Assembly (NCBI GenBank): GCA_002917075.1
Contig: NTMA01000004.1
Coordinates: 372,001-436,000, forward strand
Reading direction: 5' to 3'
From: Hawksworthiomyces lignivorus
Taxonomy: Eukaryota > Ascomycota > Sordariomycetes > Ophiostomatales > Ophiostomataceae
Length of the DNA: 64,000 bases
In this document: piece by piece, positions 46,006 to 56,482 of the stretch
Layout of the letters: each line of letters begins with the position of its first letter
Position numbering within the stretch: position 1 is the first letter of the stretch
Notes under the pieces: model-generated
Seen by the model: only the letters and a program-made list of their open reading frames with translations
What the model was told of the DNA's origin: nothing
The model's database searches: none
Made by a program: the position numbers and the translations under genes

Positions 46006-46665
46006 ATGGCAGCAAAACTTCGGCTCGTGGCCACAACAAAACTCACGATGGACGTCTGTCGGGGAGTAATTTGGCACCCCAGTGTGCAAGTGTTCTTCTA
46101 TCATACACCTAGCGTCTTCTTAACACGCTGCGCAAAGAGGCTAACATGGGTGAAATACCAAGACTCATCAGGGAGCTGTGATCTCGGTTCAACCTACACT
46201 ACATCCGGTAGCCTCGCAGCCTGCTGCACCAACGTACCTGACTCTCCCTGCCAGTTCTACGCCGTCTGTGGCGCTGCCCCCAGCGAGCTCGTCGCCGCAG
46301 GCGGAGCTACCGTCGCCTGCGGCGCGGTTGGCGACGTCTGTGTGACGGACGCCATCTTCGCCACGGTCACGGCGCAGCCGCTGGTGCAGGGCTTTGAATG
46401 CGCCACACCGGGCCTCACCCGCTTCGAGTGGCACCGCGCGCTGCCGACGCCGGGGCTAGTTTACGCGGCCGAGCCGAGCGAGGCGGTCAAGTCGAGTGAA
46501 ATTAGCAGCGGTAGTTCAATCGTGCTCGGAGCAGGAGCTGTTAGCGGCATTGTGGTGGGTGTAGTATTCTTGGTCGGGGCATGCTGCTGTGCCGCTATCC
46601 TCTGCAACTCCAGTGGGCGCGGCGGTGGCGGCGGCGTCGACCGGGAGACATCAGCAGAGCGATGA
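46006..46665 (+). CDS. Cys-rich single-pass membrane protein
   Basis: Predicted 219 residues as an open frame. Residues about 50-140 form a Cys-rich extracellular-looking domain: YQDSSGSCDLGSTYTTSG, AACCTNVPDSPCQFYAVCG, VACGAVGDVCVTDAIFATV, and FECATPG, with regular Cys spacing that I recall from fungal surface proteins of unknown function. One membrane helix follows (GAGAVSGIVVGVVFLVGACCCAAILC), then a short Gly/Arg tail ending at 46665. The first 45 residues look poorly conserved, so the true start may be later or in another exon. In the +1 frame, bases about 46650-46894 continue as a strongly biased Glu/Arg/Gln coiled coil that would make a natural cytosolic tail. See the separate finding. 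Confidence 0.6.
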   Translation: MAAKLRLVATTKLTMDVCRGVIWHPSVQVFFYHTPSVFLTRCAKRLTWVKYQDSSGSCDLGSTYTTSGSLAACCTNVPDSPCQFYAVCGAAPSELVAAGGATVACGAVGDVCVTDAIFATVTAQPLVQGFECATPGLTRFEWHRALPTPGLVYAAEPSEAVKSSEISSGSSIVLGAGAVSGIVVGVVFLVGACCCAAILCNSSGRGGGGGVDRETSAER

Positions 46666-46894
46666 GTATGATGGGCGATTGGAAGACCAGAGGAGTGCAG
46701 AAGAGGAGTGGAGATGGCGCACAGAACGGGAAAGAGAGGAACGCGAGCGGGCCCTTGACGCGCAACGAGAGGCAGACCAGAGGTGGCAAGACCGACAGCG
46801 GGAGGAGCAAGACCGAGCAGATCGTCAGAGAGCTGCAGACGAAGCCTACCAGCAACAGCAACAGCAGCAGCAGAACAATATGAACGGCTGGTGA

Positions 46895-47707
46895 TGAGTG
46901 TACTCTAAATATACTTAAATGCTCGTTTATGTTTAGCCAAATGTAAATAGCGGTTACTTCCCCTAAAGTTTTCTACTTAGCTGAAAGACACATCCTGAAG
47001 AAAGAGCCGCTAGAGAAGTCGTTATTTTCTACGACTAGCAGCGGGCTCCGAAGAGGCTCTCCCTCACGATAGAAATGGTGGGTAAATCAAATCAATCTAT
47101 ACCAAGATCCAAGTCGACTCTGGCACTAATCACGCACCGCCCCTGCCAGACGCTAAAATTGCTGTGAAGCTTTCCCGAAACCAAGCCCGGCCGATTGGAC
47201 CTATACATAGAAATCAAGACCCAGCACCACGAGGCTGTAAGCTTCATCGTTTGGATGTCCTTGGGCAGCCACTGACATTGACGGGGCCTTACTCTTTTTG
47301 TCGAGCTTGGCATTTAACGGGCTTGGATCGAGAGTTTGAGTAGGGGGAAACAAAAATGAGAATAAAAAGCTGACTACGGGGATAAGGGTCTCAACAATCA
47401 GAACTTCTCAGGTCCAACCCTGAGCCAGCCGTTATCTTAGGCATTGTCCTGCTGAGATCATGTACTAGCATCCTACGTTACTCGTACCTAAATCGGACTT
47501 GTGTTGTCATGATCAGCGGTCCGCCATCCTAACCGAATTAGGTGACATGCATGTAATAATCTTCGTGGAATGTGAATGGTCCATTCGTCGCATATAAGAA
47601 GTGGCCATTTGCACCGACCACGTCGTTCTCACCTATATTAATCAATTAATGGACTGTACCGCTCAGCAATCACAACCCAAGGAAGTCTTGCCTAAGAACC
47701 TGACACT
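46895..47707. other. intergenic region
   Basis: About 800 bp. A short open stretch on the minus strand (47092-47313) has no family resemblance. The rest is promoter-like DNA for the downstream DUF3632 gene. Confidence 0.45.
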
Positions 47708-48754
47708 ATGCAGCAAATACTCTCTTCCACAACCTTTCCCCCTACTTCTGGCTGGACAGGCCGTGCCTCACGGGCCCGGGCATCAGCCATAGCTCGCGAG
47801 GCAAATGCAGATCTGGCCCAGACCATGGGAGCTGAAAATACATTGTACATCACAGCTGATAGCATGCGCATGTCTGTCAACAGGCGTCTTTCACTATCTA
47901 AGGCACCAGTTGAGGCATACGAGTGGGATCTTCATGATCTTTGGCACACATACTACCACGCCGTTATCTACATTCCTCCTCAGAACCCTGCCATGGACCG
48001 ACTTGCGCTTCAAATCGTGCAGTTGAAAGCACAAGTTCCTGATTTGACCACCAGTAATGATGGTGTGCAAGAGGCGCCAGTCGTCACATCTGACGGTAGA
48101 ATTTGGGTCGATCTTCCTTTCTTTGCAGTTGACATGATGCATTATTGGACCTCGAACTTCGCCTCTCTCTCCAGCCAGCAGCGCCTTAACCTGACGAGCT
48201 TCCTTGTCAAGGTCACCGCATCGGATGTGGTAGCAGATTCCCGACTTGCTGGTGTCGCCTTGGTTGCGCTTAGGGACGGGCTGGAAACGCCGCGGCAGCT
48301 CAATAATGAACATTGCGGCGATGAGGAAGATGAGCATCTTTCTGTGAATCGAGAGATCACAGTAGCGGCTGTGCTACCTTACGTTAGCGCCTGGCTTGCT
48401 GGAAGCGCCGGGCAGATGTTGCTATGGCTGAGTGAACAAAGCTCAACGTGTAGATGGGAGGAAACTGTATGCGCACCGGGAGCGCTTATTCAGGATATCT
48501 TTTCGCCAGATCACACAGCAATGGGTTTTAGCCCTCAGCGTTATGCCTGGTGGTTCCGCAGACTAGGCGAACTTGCGACTCTAACCGATCTTGCTGGGGA
48601 ACTGGAAACCGGGCTACTATGCCGAAAGACGAGAGAGAGCATGTTGATCTTCATAGGGCAGTGCCCTCCGGGAGTCTTGACCAGACGCCTACTGGAGGCG
48701 CAAGGTCACGTCCAACCAAGTTTCCCGCAGGGTCCGATGCTGGGAATGAGATAG
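47708..48754 (+). CDS. DUF3632 family protein
   Basis: Single exon, 348 residues, resembling the fungal-specific DUF3632 family of unknown function. Typical blocks are WDLHDLWHTYYHAVIYIPPQNPAMDRLALQIVQL, VTSDGRIWVDLPFFAVDMMHYWTS, SSQQRLNLTSFLVKVTA and GVALVALRDGLETPRQL, then a late FSPQRYAWWFRRLGELA. These match the family's helical layout and its usual length of about 300-350 residues. Members are abundant and duplicated in many ascomycetes, and some lie in variable genome regions. The start ATG at 47708 gives a polar N-terminus of about 70 residues, the usual situation. No domain suggests catalysis. Confidence 0.8.
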   Translation: MQQILSSTTFPPTSGWTGRASRARASAIAREANADLAQTMGAENTLYITADSMRMSVNRRLSLSKAPVEAYEWDLHDLWHTYYHAVIYIPPQNPAMDRLALQIVQLKAQVPDLTTSNDGVQEAPVVTSDGRIWVDLPFFAVDMMHYWTSNFASLSSQQRLNLTSFLVKVTASDVVADSRLAGVALVALRDGLETPRQLNNEHCGDEEDEHLSVNREITVAAVLPYVSAWLAGSAGQMLLWLSEQSSTCRWEETVCAPGALIQDIFSPDHTAMGFSPQRYAWWFRRLGELATLTDLAGELETGLLCRKTRESMLIFIGQCPPGVLTRRLLEAQGHVQPSFPQGPMLGMR

Positions 48755-49173
48755 AGATCGTAAGCCAAGGTCATGTACACTCCAATAAGTTCCAGAAGCC
48801 CAAAACTCATCAGCACCAATCCTGACTCGCTCGCCATCAGTCAGGTTACTTTTCAAAGGGGGGCTGCTGTAATGCTACTAAATAGCGAGATAAAATGGGC
48901 CTGCGGACACATCTGCCCAAATTGTAATCATTTTGATGTTGTTTTTTTATAGTTTTTGTTTAATCCGTTCACTTGGTCTATTTATTCAACTGGGATTTCA
49001 TTTATTAAATGTAGAGTACTATTGAACGTTTTCCAGTTGCTATTGTCACTACGCAGAGTTCTCATGTAGAATTTCCAAGCAGTTTTACTTCTCAAGGATC
49101 TCCCATTAACTTATTGTTAAGCATAGATGTAGATGGTCAGGATTGACTAATAGGTGAAACTCCATGTAATGGA
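48755..49173. other. convergent 3' intergenic region
   Basis: 420 bp, AT-rich, between two convergent genes; no gene seen. Confidence 0.45.
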
Positions 49174-50565
49174 CTAGATCCTTACGGGGACGGTGTCTTC
49201 GGCGATGTCAGCGCGCCTGCTTTTTTCGATGCGGCCGTCCTTCATGACAACGACGATATTCTTCTTAGGATCGTCTAGTATAGTGACATCTTCGAGGGGG
49301 TTGGCACAGCAGATGATCAGATCAGCGAGGAATCCTGGCTGTAGCTGACCGAGGCGATCTTCCCAGCCAACTAGACGAGCTGCATTGACAGTAGCACTCT
49401 GTAGAACAGCGAGTGGCTCCTGGATGGCGGCACGAATGCGGAACTCACGGCTCTGGGCAGCACCGAGAGGTCCCAGCAGATCGGTTCCATAGCAGATAGT
49501 AACGCCGGCATCGGCGGCCACCTTGAGAGCCTCGATACCGGCGTGCAAGACTTCTTGGTTTTTGCGGGCATTCTCGGGAGGGAGGAAGCCAGACCAGACA
49601 TCAGAGGCCATCTGTTCATAGGTGACGAGTGTGGGGGTGAAGAAGGCACCTTTCTTAGCCAGGAGGGTAGCGGTCGGGACATCGAGCAGGTTGCCGTGCT
49701 CGATGCCGCGCACTCCGTTTTCGACGCAATGCAAGATGGCCGCCGGGGTGTACGCATGAGCGGTCACATACGTGCCAGCGTTTTCCGCGCAGGCCACGAT
49801 CGCGCGGATCTCTTCGGGAGTGAACTGAAGATGTTCAATACGATCAGTCGGACTGGCAACGCCACCAGAGCCCATGATCTTGATAAAATCAGCACCGGTA
49901 CGTATCTGCTCACGTGCGGCCGTGAGACACTCCGACACGCCATTGCAGATGCAGCCGAGTTTGGCCGCGTGGCCACCACAGAGGGGGGCAGGAGCACTGT
50001 GGTCGTGCGACTGACGCGAGTCGCCGTGGCCGCCGGTTTGCGAGAGCGAACGGCCGGCAATAAATAGGCGCGGACCGGGGAACACGCCCTCGGCGACGGC
50101 CTCTTTGAGTGCCAGCTGCGCCCCGCCGCAGTCTCGCACACTTGTGAAGCCGCGATGAAGCATCTGCGCGCACACGTATGGCTGCCGCAGCTGCGATACC
50201 TCAAGGGGGGCATTCACTACTCCCGTTAGGCCCATCGCACCAGGCGTGGACGACAAATGTACGTGGCAGTCGATCAGTCCCGGACACACGTACCCGCCGT
50301 TGCAGTCGATAACGGTAACGCCGTGCGCCTTCGCCTGAGCCACGACGTCGACCGATGCGTCGTCGATCGATTCGATCTTGCCGTTGTGGATTGACAATGC
50401 GGCGCCGCGCCGAACCAAACCATCATTCACGTTGACCACGTTTGCATTAGTCAGAAGGTATGGACGAGGTGGCGGCCGCAGCCACGGCTTGATGTCTACC
50501 TCGGATAGCATTGCAGCACGAGGTGGCGGCCGCAGCCACTGCCTGACGTCTACCTCGGATAGCAT
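49174..50565 (-). CDS. metal-dependent amidohydrolase, prolidase/ochratoxinase-like
   Basis: Single exon, 463 residues from ATG 50565, or 445 from the second ATG at 50511. Imidazolonepropionase/prolidase-like member of the amidohydrolase superfamily, a beta/alpha barrel with a binuclear metal site. Visible ligands in order: HxH in GLIDCHVHLS, the Lys in FIKIMGSGGV (expected to be carbamylated), His in VTAHAYTPAA, His in GIEHGNLL, and Asp in YGTDLLGP. GLNPLED-like ending NPLEDVTILDDPKKNIVVVMKDGR is typical. Relatives split X-Pro dipeptides, N-acyl amino acids or ochratoxin-type amides. No signal peptide, so probably cytosolic. The N-terminus holds a tandem duplication that includes the start codon (see repeat). 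It is followed downstream by the OPT transporter gene, suggesting peptide use. Confidence 0.88.
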   Translation of the reverse strand: MLSEVDVRQWLRPPPRAAMLSEVDIKPWLRPPPRPYLLTNANVVNVNDGLVRRGAALSIHNGKIESIDDASVDVVAQAKAHGVTVIDCNGGYVCPGLIDCHVHLSSTPGAMGLTGVVNAPLEVSQLRQPYVCAQMLHRGFTSVRDCGGAQLALKEAVAEGVFPGPRLFIAGRSLSQTGGHGDSRQSHDHSAPAPLCGGHAAKLGCICNGVSECLTAAREQIRTGADFIKIMGSGGVASPTDRIEHLQFTPEEIRAIVACAENAGTYVTAHAYTPAAILHCVENGVRGIEHGNLLDVPTATLLAKKGAFFTPTLVTYEQMASDVWSGFLPPENARKNQEVLHAGIEALKVAADAGVTICYGTDLLGPLGAAQSREFRIRAAIQEPLAVLQSATVNAARLVGWEDRLGQLQPGFLADLIICCANPLEDVTILDDPKKNIVVVMKDGRIEKSRRADIAEDTVPVRI

Positions 50566-50571
50566 CGCAGC
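50464..50571 (-). repeat. 54-bp tandem duplication at the amidohydrolase start
   Basis: Two adjacent 54-bp units (50464-50517 and 50518-50571) differ at 4 positions. They encode two copies of an 18-residue segment, MLSEVDIKPWLRPPPR-type, each with an in-frame ATG (50511 and 50565). The unit length keeps the reading frame. Confidence 0.92.
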
Positions 50572-51551
50572 GCGAGACAAAACGCACGCGTGGTGGCGTG
50601 TAAATGACAAGAATACAGCAAAGAGGGTAGCTGCTGCTGAGAGTAAGTCCTAGTTCCGTCTATGGCTGATGCTGAGTCTCAAGGTCAAGCTCAGGTCTCC
50701 GACCCGTCACATCGATAAGCTGGATATCCCTCTTTTCCGGATCCAGTCAGAAGCGCGTGTGAAGACAACCAGGATGATGCTAGAGCTCGTACGTGATGTT
50801 ATGCCGTCTTGATACCACCAAATGTTTATATAGATACGTAAATATTACTATCTAGTGTGCCTCGGGCATCTGTCCTGGAGGCTTGCCACGACTTGCGGGG
50901 AGCTGATGGCCAATTTATCGATGGCATTCGTCCTTATCATGTTGTTTATCAGTAGGTTGTGACACGGTGGACAGTTGTTGAATTCATAATGTAGGAAAAA
51001 GCGCGGAGGGTAAAGGGCTCAACCCCTCTTTAGAGACTGGGGTAGAACGTAACCACTGCGGTAATGACTGTCATGGGTTACATTGTAAGATGGCCAGGCC
51101 ATTTGCAGCTTGCCCACTCTGTGGGTAGTCCGCTGCTATCATCGGCAATACGCCTTCCCTTCAAATATCATTCCCGGAGATGGTTGCCATGATACTACAC
51201 GCAGTACAACTAGTCCGACCAGCCCCAACTGGCTCGATGCAATGTTGAAGGTAAGAAGCACAAGTTTATATATTTGCGACGTCTCTTTGGAAACTACAAG
51301 TTTGACTCGGCCAATTACTTACACACTTCTCTATTTCACAAACCAACATCGCCCGCCATGTCAACAGCCGTTGTCAAGACGCCCCTCGAAGACAACTGGG
51401 CTCAGTCGGCTATCAATGCGGATAACACCTTCGCAATCGGGTGAGAGCGAGAGATGTTGCGAAAAATCGACCATATTATTCTGAATTCCGGTCTTCTTCA
51501 CTGACTTAAATTATACTGTGATATGACCTGGGCAATCCTCGCGACTTACGC
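50572..51551. other. intergenic region with a possible small gene remnant
   Basis: About 1 kb between the amidohydrolase start and the OPT gene's 3' end. At 51358-51444 (+) an ATG in good context (CCGCCATGTC) opens 28 codons (MSTAVVKTPLEDNWAQSAIN..) and then reaches GGGTGAGAG, which could be a splice donor or a stop. I recognise no family; it may be the first exon of a lost gene. Nothing else is seen. Confidence 0.35.
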
Positions 51552-54187
51552 TCAGTTGGAGGTTGGGCAAAAGTCATAGTTGCCGTTGACATTGTTGCCC
51601 CACCAAGTCGGGAAAGGAACAGTACTGCCTCCAGCACCAAAGACGGCAAACGACAAGATGAAGAGTACGGTCAAGGCAGCGCCGTCAAAGGCGCCAGTAA
51701 TTAGGTACATATAATTCTTGAAAAAACGTGGTTTATAGTTTCGCAGGTAATACTGGCAGAAGAAGCCGGCGATGAGCTGGCTCCAGATGACGCAGGTTTG
51801 CGACTGGTTGTATGGAATGAAGCCTGCATACTGGATGTATTGTGGAAGGTTGATGGTGCTGAGCTTGAAGCCGCGAATGGTGGGGACGAACTGGAGACGT
51901 GTTAGTAGAATTTTGGGGGAAATCGTAAAATATTAAATTATAAAAAAGAAAAACAGAAAAATATACCTTTGCGATCACCCAGTGGACGACTACGATACCA
52001 AAACCAATGGCAAGGCCAATGGGCACCATTTCGTACAGCGAGCCAACCTGGTATAGATACTTGGCCAGCGCCCACGACGTGGCATTGGTGTTGTAGGACT
52101 GGATCGTAGCACCGCTCCAGGCATTGTCGCCATTGCCGTTGATAAGAAGATCCCGGTTGCCGGTAACAATGCCGACCATGACACCATAGTTGACAAAGGC
52201 GCCGAGGATAGTGCCATAGATCTGCGTCAGAAACATGACCCGTGGCGGGATCTTTAGGTACTCGCCCAGCTTCAGGTCATTGCTCAGGTCAACCGTGTTG
52301 GCAATCACGGTGTGCGACCAGGCGGCGAAGTACATGTTGCCGATGGGGCGACCGGGTACAGCGAGACCAGCAACCATCTTGGACAAGTTGTTGGTGGCAA
52401 TGCCGTTGCCGTAGCGAGCGTAGAGGATTGTACTGAAGGGCGCGAAAAAGATGCCGACGAGGAGCGATACAATGTACGCCCACACTGGCATTGTGAGGTC
52501 CTCTTTGGCGACGACTATGATGCCCAGCACGAAACCGAGGAGAAGAATGTAGACGAACCACGTCCAGGGTACCTCTTTGTAGTGTCTCATCATGTGTGTG
52601 TGATGCGGGTCGGTGGACTTGTTATTGCGGGCGTCCTTGAAGGCCTGGATAGTGCTTCGACCCCAGAAGAAGATACAGTGAGCAACCAAAGCGCCAATCT
52701 GTGCCTTGTCAGCGAGTGCTATTGCGGAAAGGAACATATGAAAAGGAGAATAGTTGAAAGAGACAAAGAGAGAGAAGACGTACTGCCGCATTGGCGATGA
52801 ACATGGCGTAGGCAAAGGTGCCAGCCAGACGTGGTATGCCGTACTGTTGCAGTGCCGCCTCGTCAAGCACGCCCTTTGAAAACACTTTCGAAATGGGGTA
52901 GCGCGCCCCTTCCTGCGTGAGCAAGGCGGTGGACATGAACGGCAGTTCACGAGACTGCCAACCGTTGCCATAGTAGATGGCCAGCATAACGACGTAACAG
53001 GTCAAAAAGCCGATAGCCATATGGGCCTGCAGCCTGAGTGGAAGAGATGTGCTATAGGAGGTGATCTAGGCAGTTGAAGTCAGCAGAAGAGCAAGAAAGA
53101 GCGAAGCATGTAGAAGGAAAAGAGGAGAACATAAGATACATACATATTGCCAGTCGAGGGATAAATTGAACAGACCAAGACCTTCGTTGTTTTGAGCGCC
53201 ACCAAAGAGATTGGTCAGGATCTCCGCCCGGCTGCCTGTTGTATGCATAGATGCGAGGCAGGGGATGGAGATGCTGTTGAGCCAAGGCCAGATGTAGGCC
53301 GGAAAAAACTCGTATATGAAGAGGCCGATAAAGCTGTACCAAAACACCCGAATCGGCTTTGAGCTCTGTACCTTTTGCCAGTGAAGGCCCTGCAGTGTCT
53401 TGACCGTCGGCAGCGTGCCCCAGTATACCGACTCGACATGCCACACGGCAATGGGGCGCAGCAGGCCACACAACCCGTAGCCGAACACGCCTATGGAGAT
53501 TGTAGCGAGCACAACGGTCGCGGCGGACAACGGGAGGTCAGAGAACAGCTCCTGGGCAGCATACACCAGGCTACTGGCCGATCCGTTAGATGCCGACGAT
53601 GCAGTAATAGCACACACAGCATGCTCCTTGAGGGACCAAGCGCCAGGGTTGACGACCTGGAGCACACGGATGCGCAGGGGCGGCTTGGCGTCCGCCGGCA
53701 GATCTGGATTCTTTTCTCTCCACTTAGCCAGCTGGTGGTCACCCCGGGGCAGCACTGCCGCCCAAGCAATGCCCAGGAAGTAGGAAATCAGCACGATAAA
53801 AGTACCCGTGATGCTGGAGGCCGTGGGCTTGAAGTTGTAGATTTGCGAAACGGCGGCCTGAAAAGCTGTCAGAATCGTGCCCAGAACCAAGCTACGTAGC
53901 GTCAGGGACTGGTCGAAATCATCGCGCAGCGGCAGCAAGTGGGCGGCGGCATCGGCACCCGACTTGACGATCACATCGTCGCTAAAGGTGCCGTCTTCGT
54001 TGGCGTAGTTGGGCAAATCATCGTCGCTGGTGTTGCTGCGGTCCTGTCCTCCGTGGTCCTTGCCCAGGCTGCTCGCCTGCACCTCCTCGTCTAGGACCCT
54101 GCCCAGGCCGGGCTTCTCTTCCGCGGCGCTCAGGGATGTTGGGGTCAGCCCCTCGGCCCCGAGCGTGGGCAATTCCTTGTCGGCCAT
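51552..54187 (-). CDS. OPT-family oligopeptide transporter
   Basis: Predicted 798 residues in four exons: 54187-53144, 53065-52784, 52698-51967, 51890-51552. Proton-coupled importer of small peptides in the plasma membrane. The N-terminal 95 residues are acidic and cytosolic. Helix pattern starts at TLRSLVLGTILTAFQAAVSQIYNFKP, an OPT hallmark, followed by VNPGAWSLKEHAVCAITASSAS, matching the family NPG-x3-KEH motif. PAYIWPWLNSISI, HWVIAKV/FVPTIRGFKLSTINLPQYIQYAGFIPYNQSQ and the C-terminus NVNGNYDFCPTSN complete the family pattern with about 14-16 membrane segments. Length is in the normal range. The start ATG at 54187 (MADKELP) precedes the acidic tail. The neighbouring amidohydrolase could hydrolyse imported peptides; the two genes lie on the same strand about 1 kb apart. 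Confidence 0.92.
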
Positions 54188-55950
54188 TGACACTATTTTG
54201 TGTTAATGTTTGCTCTAGGAGAGCTGGTGAATGATGAACGATCTCTCCAGCCACCTGTGCGGCTACGTACGTAGATTGTTATCTCTATTTCCGTAGCAGA
54301 GAGAGGTTACGCACTGCGCTGCAACAATGTACCACGGTTATATCAGACAGATCACTCCTCTATATGCCTTCCCGCCGATGATGATCGCCGGTACACCCCG
54401 GGGCCGTCTTTATATTATCCGCGGCACGTGCGAGCTTAATTACATCTTGGGCACTTTTTCCCGGTTTCCCGTGGAGAGAAACGCGACAGGCAAAACAATA
54501 CAGCGAGCCCAACTTATCGTGCTCACAGTTAGCAATGGTGCAATCTGTGATGCTATGCATTTGTGACAAGTGCATCTTATTAACTCTTATTAACCTCCTT
54601 CCTGGAATGTTGACCGTGCCCGGATACGAACAGAAGTGTCGCGACCAAGCGACCAAGCGAAGGGTTACACCTTGGACGAGCCTGTGATCGTGGAGCCTTT
54701 TGATCCGCAGACCGGGAAAAAAGACAAATCGACTGAATACAATTGCATCGATGGTCCAAGTGAGCTTCCTGATCTGGCAGCTCTCCCGTGGGCCTGGTCC
54801 AATTCACCTTACGGGGTCGTGATGACGAATACGCAGTTAGTGTTGGTGACACTAGACTGACGACCCACGGGCGGCGGTCCACGACCCACGGCCCAAGTTA
54901 CGTTGTATCCGAGTGAAAGATCACGACCTGCATAGTTCTCAAATTCATTGGATGATAGAGTAGGGTATAACAAAAGAAACGGACGTCCACTTTTACATGT
55001 GTTCAGGTTAACAAGGAACATCGGGATCGGTATTATTTCGGAGTCATTCTTATATAACCGCTTTGCCCCTCTCTAATTGTACCTTCTCCAGCTCTAAGGA
55101 ATATGACATGTTCCTATACGCCATCGCTTTACGTAAGGTCAAAGAAGAAACAAAATCATCAGATTCTTAAAAAAATGTGCAGCTAAAAAGACTATAAAAT
55201 CCGTGTAAAGTGGTAGTCAACTATTATGATATGTTGTAAGCCTACAGCTGTGGACATGACCACTCTTCGCATGTTTCTGGCTTTAGTGCTGTGTTAGCGG
55301 CGTTTGAGTGATCTGGACAAAAGAAAAGCATTAATTCACCTCCACAAGAGTTGGTTGATTGGTTCGTGATCCTCAGGGCGGGAAAAGCCGTTGGCTATCC
55401 GAGAGTGTGGTCTTAGCACACCATCTATGCTTAACAGAAACGTCTATCGAGGGCAAAAAGCTTATATCTATAAACAAGCACTTGCAATGCGCTAGTTTAT
55501 GTCCCAAAAGAAGACAAAGGGCACGGGCGTGGGGGACGGAGTTTTAAAAAAAAGGAGAGCAGCGTCAAAGTGGGAACGAAAGAGAAAATGGGAAAAGACG
55601 ACAAAAGAAAGGTTGATATGTGTGGTGGCTGCCGAAGTACGATATAAAAAAAATTGATGTCTCAGATGTCAGTTAAGTCCAAGCTTCCCACAAAAAAAAC
55701 GAACCTCTAATTACTTACAGGGTATACTTCTACTTGATGTGTGGGAGCTGTTCCTTGATCACGACATCAAACGTCATATTTCGTCTTATTACCTCACAGC
55801 TACCTGCGCATAAACATATACCGCTAACATTGTCCTAAATCAGTTTTAGGAATTTTCATGGGAAGTTAGACCCAGCACCCACGGGCTTTACTGAGAAATG
55901 CTAGGACATATCTGCATTATTCCCGGATAACGATGGAACGATTTCATATA
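54188..55950. other. long intergenic region
   Basis: About 1.8 kb. The first 150 bases are the OPT promoter. A 70-codon open stretch at 54636-54860 (+) has protein-like composition (DEPVIVEPFDPQTGKKD) but no start ATG at its beginning and no family I know; it may be a fossil exon. The remainder is AT-rich with A-runs (about 55540-55560, 55640-55700) and no gene. Confidence 0.4.
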
Positions 55951-56482
55951 TCAAAAGGATTTTGAGAGCGACCCACCAATACCAGCAGTGTCAAGAGAGG
56001 AAGAAACTTCTGAAGAGATGCTGGAGGAGGAATAGGATTTTACAAGCAATACTAATTCTAATGATGACTGAGGCTCTTTATAAAGAGGTACTTTTATAAA
56101 AATATTCAGTCTTGGAAGTGATCCCATTTTGCTACCCAAGTAGCTATTACCCTGCGGATTCAAGCTCGCAGTTGAGAACCTGTTTTCTCTGCGGACTAGC
56201 GATTCTTGGAAGCATGTAAAATTTTCGGAATGCTGGATACCCAAGTTATAGCTGTCATTTAGGAGCTTCTTCAATTCCTTGTTATGTCCTCTCTGCCACT
56301 GGCTAGTATACATCGAGTTGATAGGATACGGTATCGAGGGTCGTTACGTTACAAGTGCGTCCGCTAAGCCATTCATGGATCTCAAAGCCGGTGCAGATCA
56401 GCTCAGAAGCGAAAGCGATGAACTTGACCACATTGGAAGCCAGCCTCAAGGCTGTAAGGGGGACTGTCTGGGAAGACGCTAG
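55951..56482 (-). pseudogene. remnant of an NLR/STAND-type protein N-terminal domain
   Basis: Reading 56482 downward gives TVPLTALRLASNVVKFIAF, then ASELICTGFEIHEWLSGR and LDTVSYQLD. This is the helical pattern that opens many fungal NACHT/NB-ARC (NLR-like) and ankyrin proteins, usually DPLSALxLASNIVQFVDFGSKL. There is no ATG in front. The frame then closes at TAC-TAG near 56305, while a +1 shift continues as TSQWQRGHNKELKKLLNDSYNLG to 55951. No nucleotide-binding domain follows. I infer a broken fragment of a self/non-self recognition gene. The match is short, so confidence is moderate. Confidence 0.45.
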
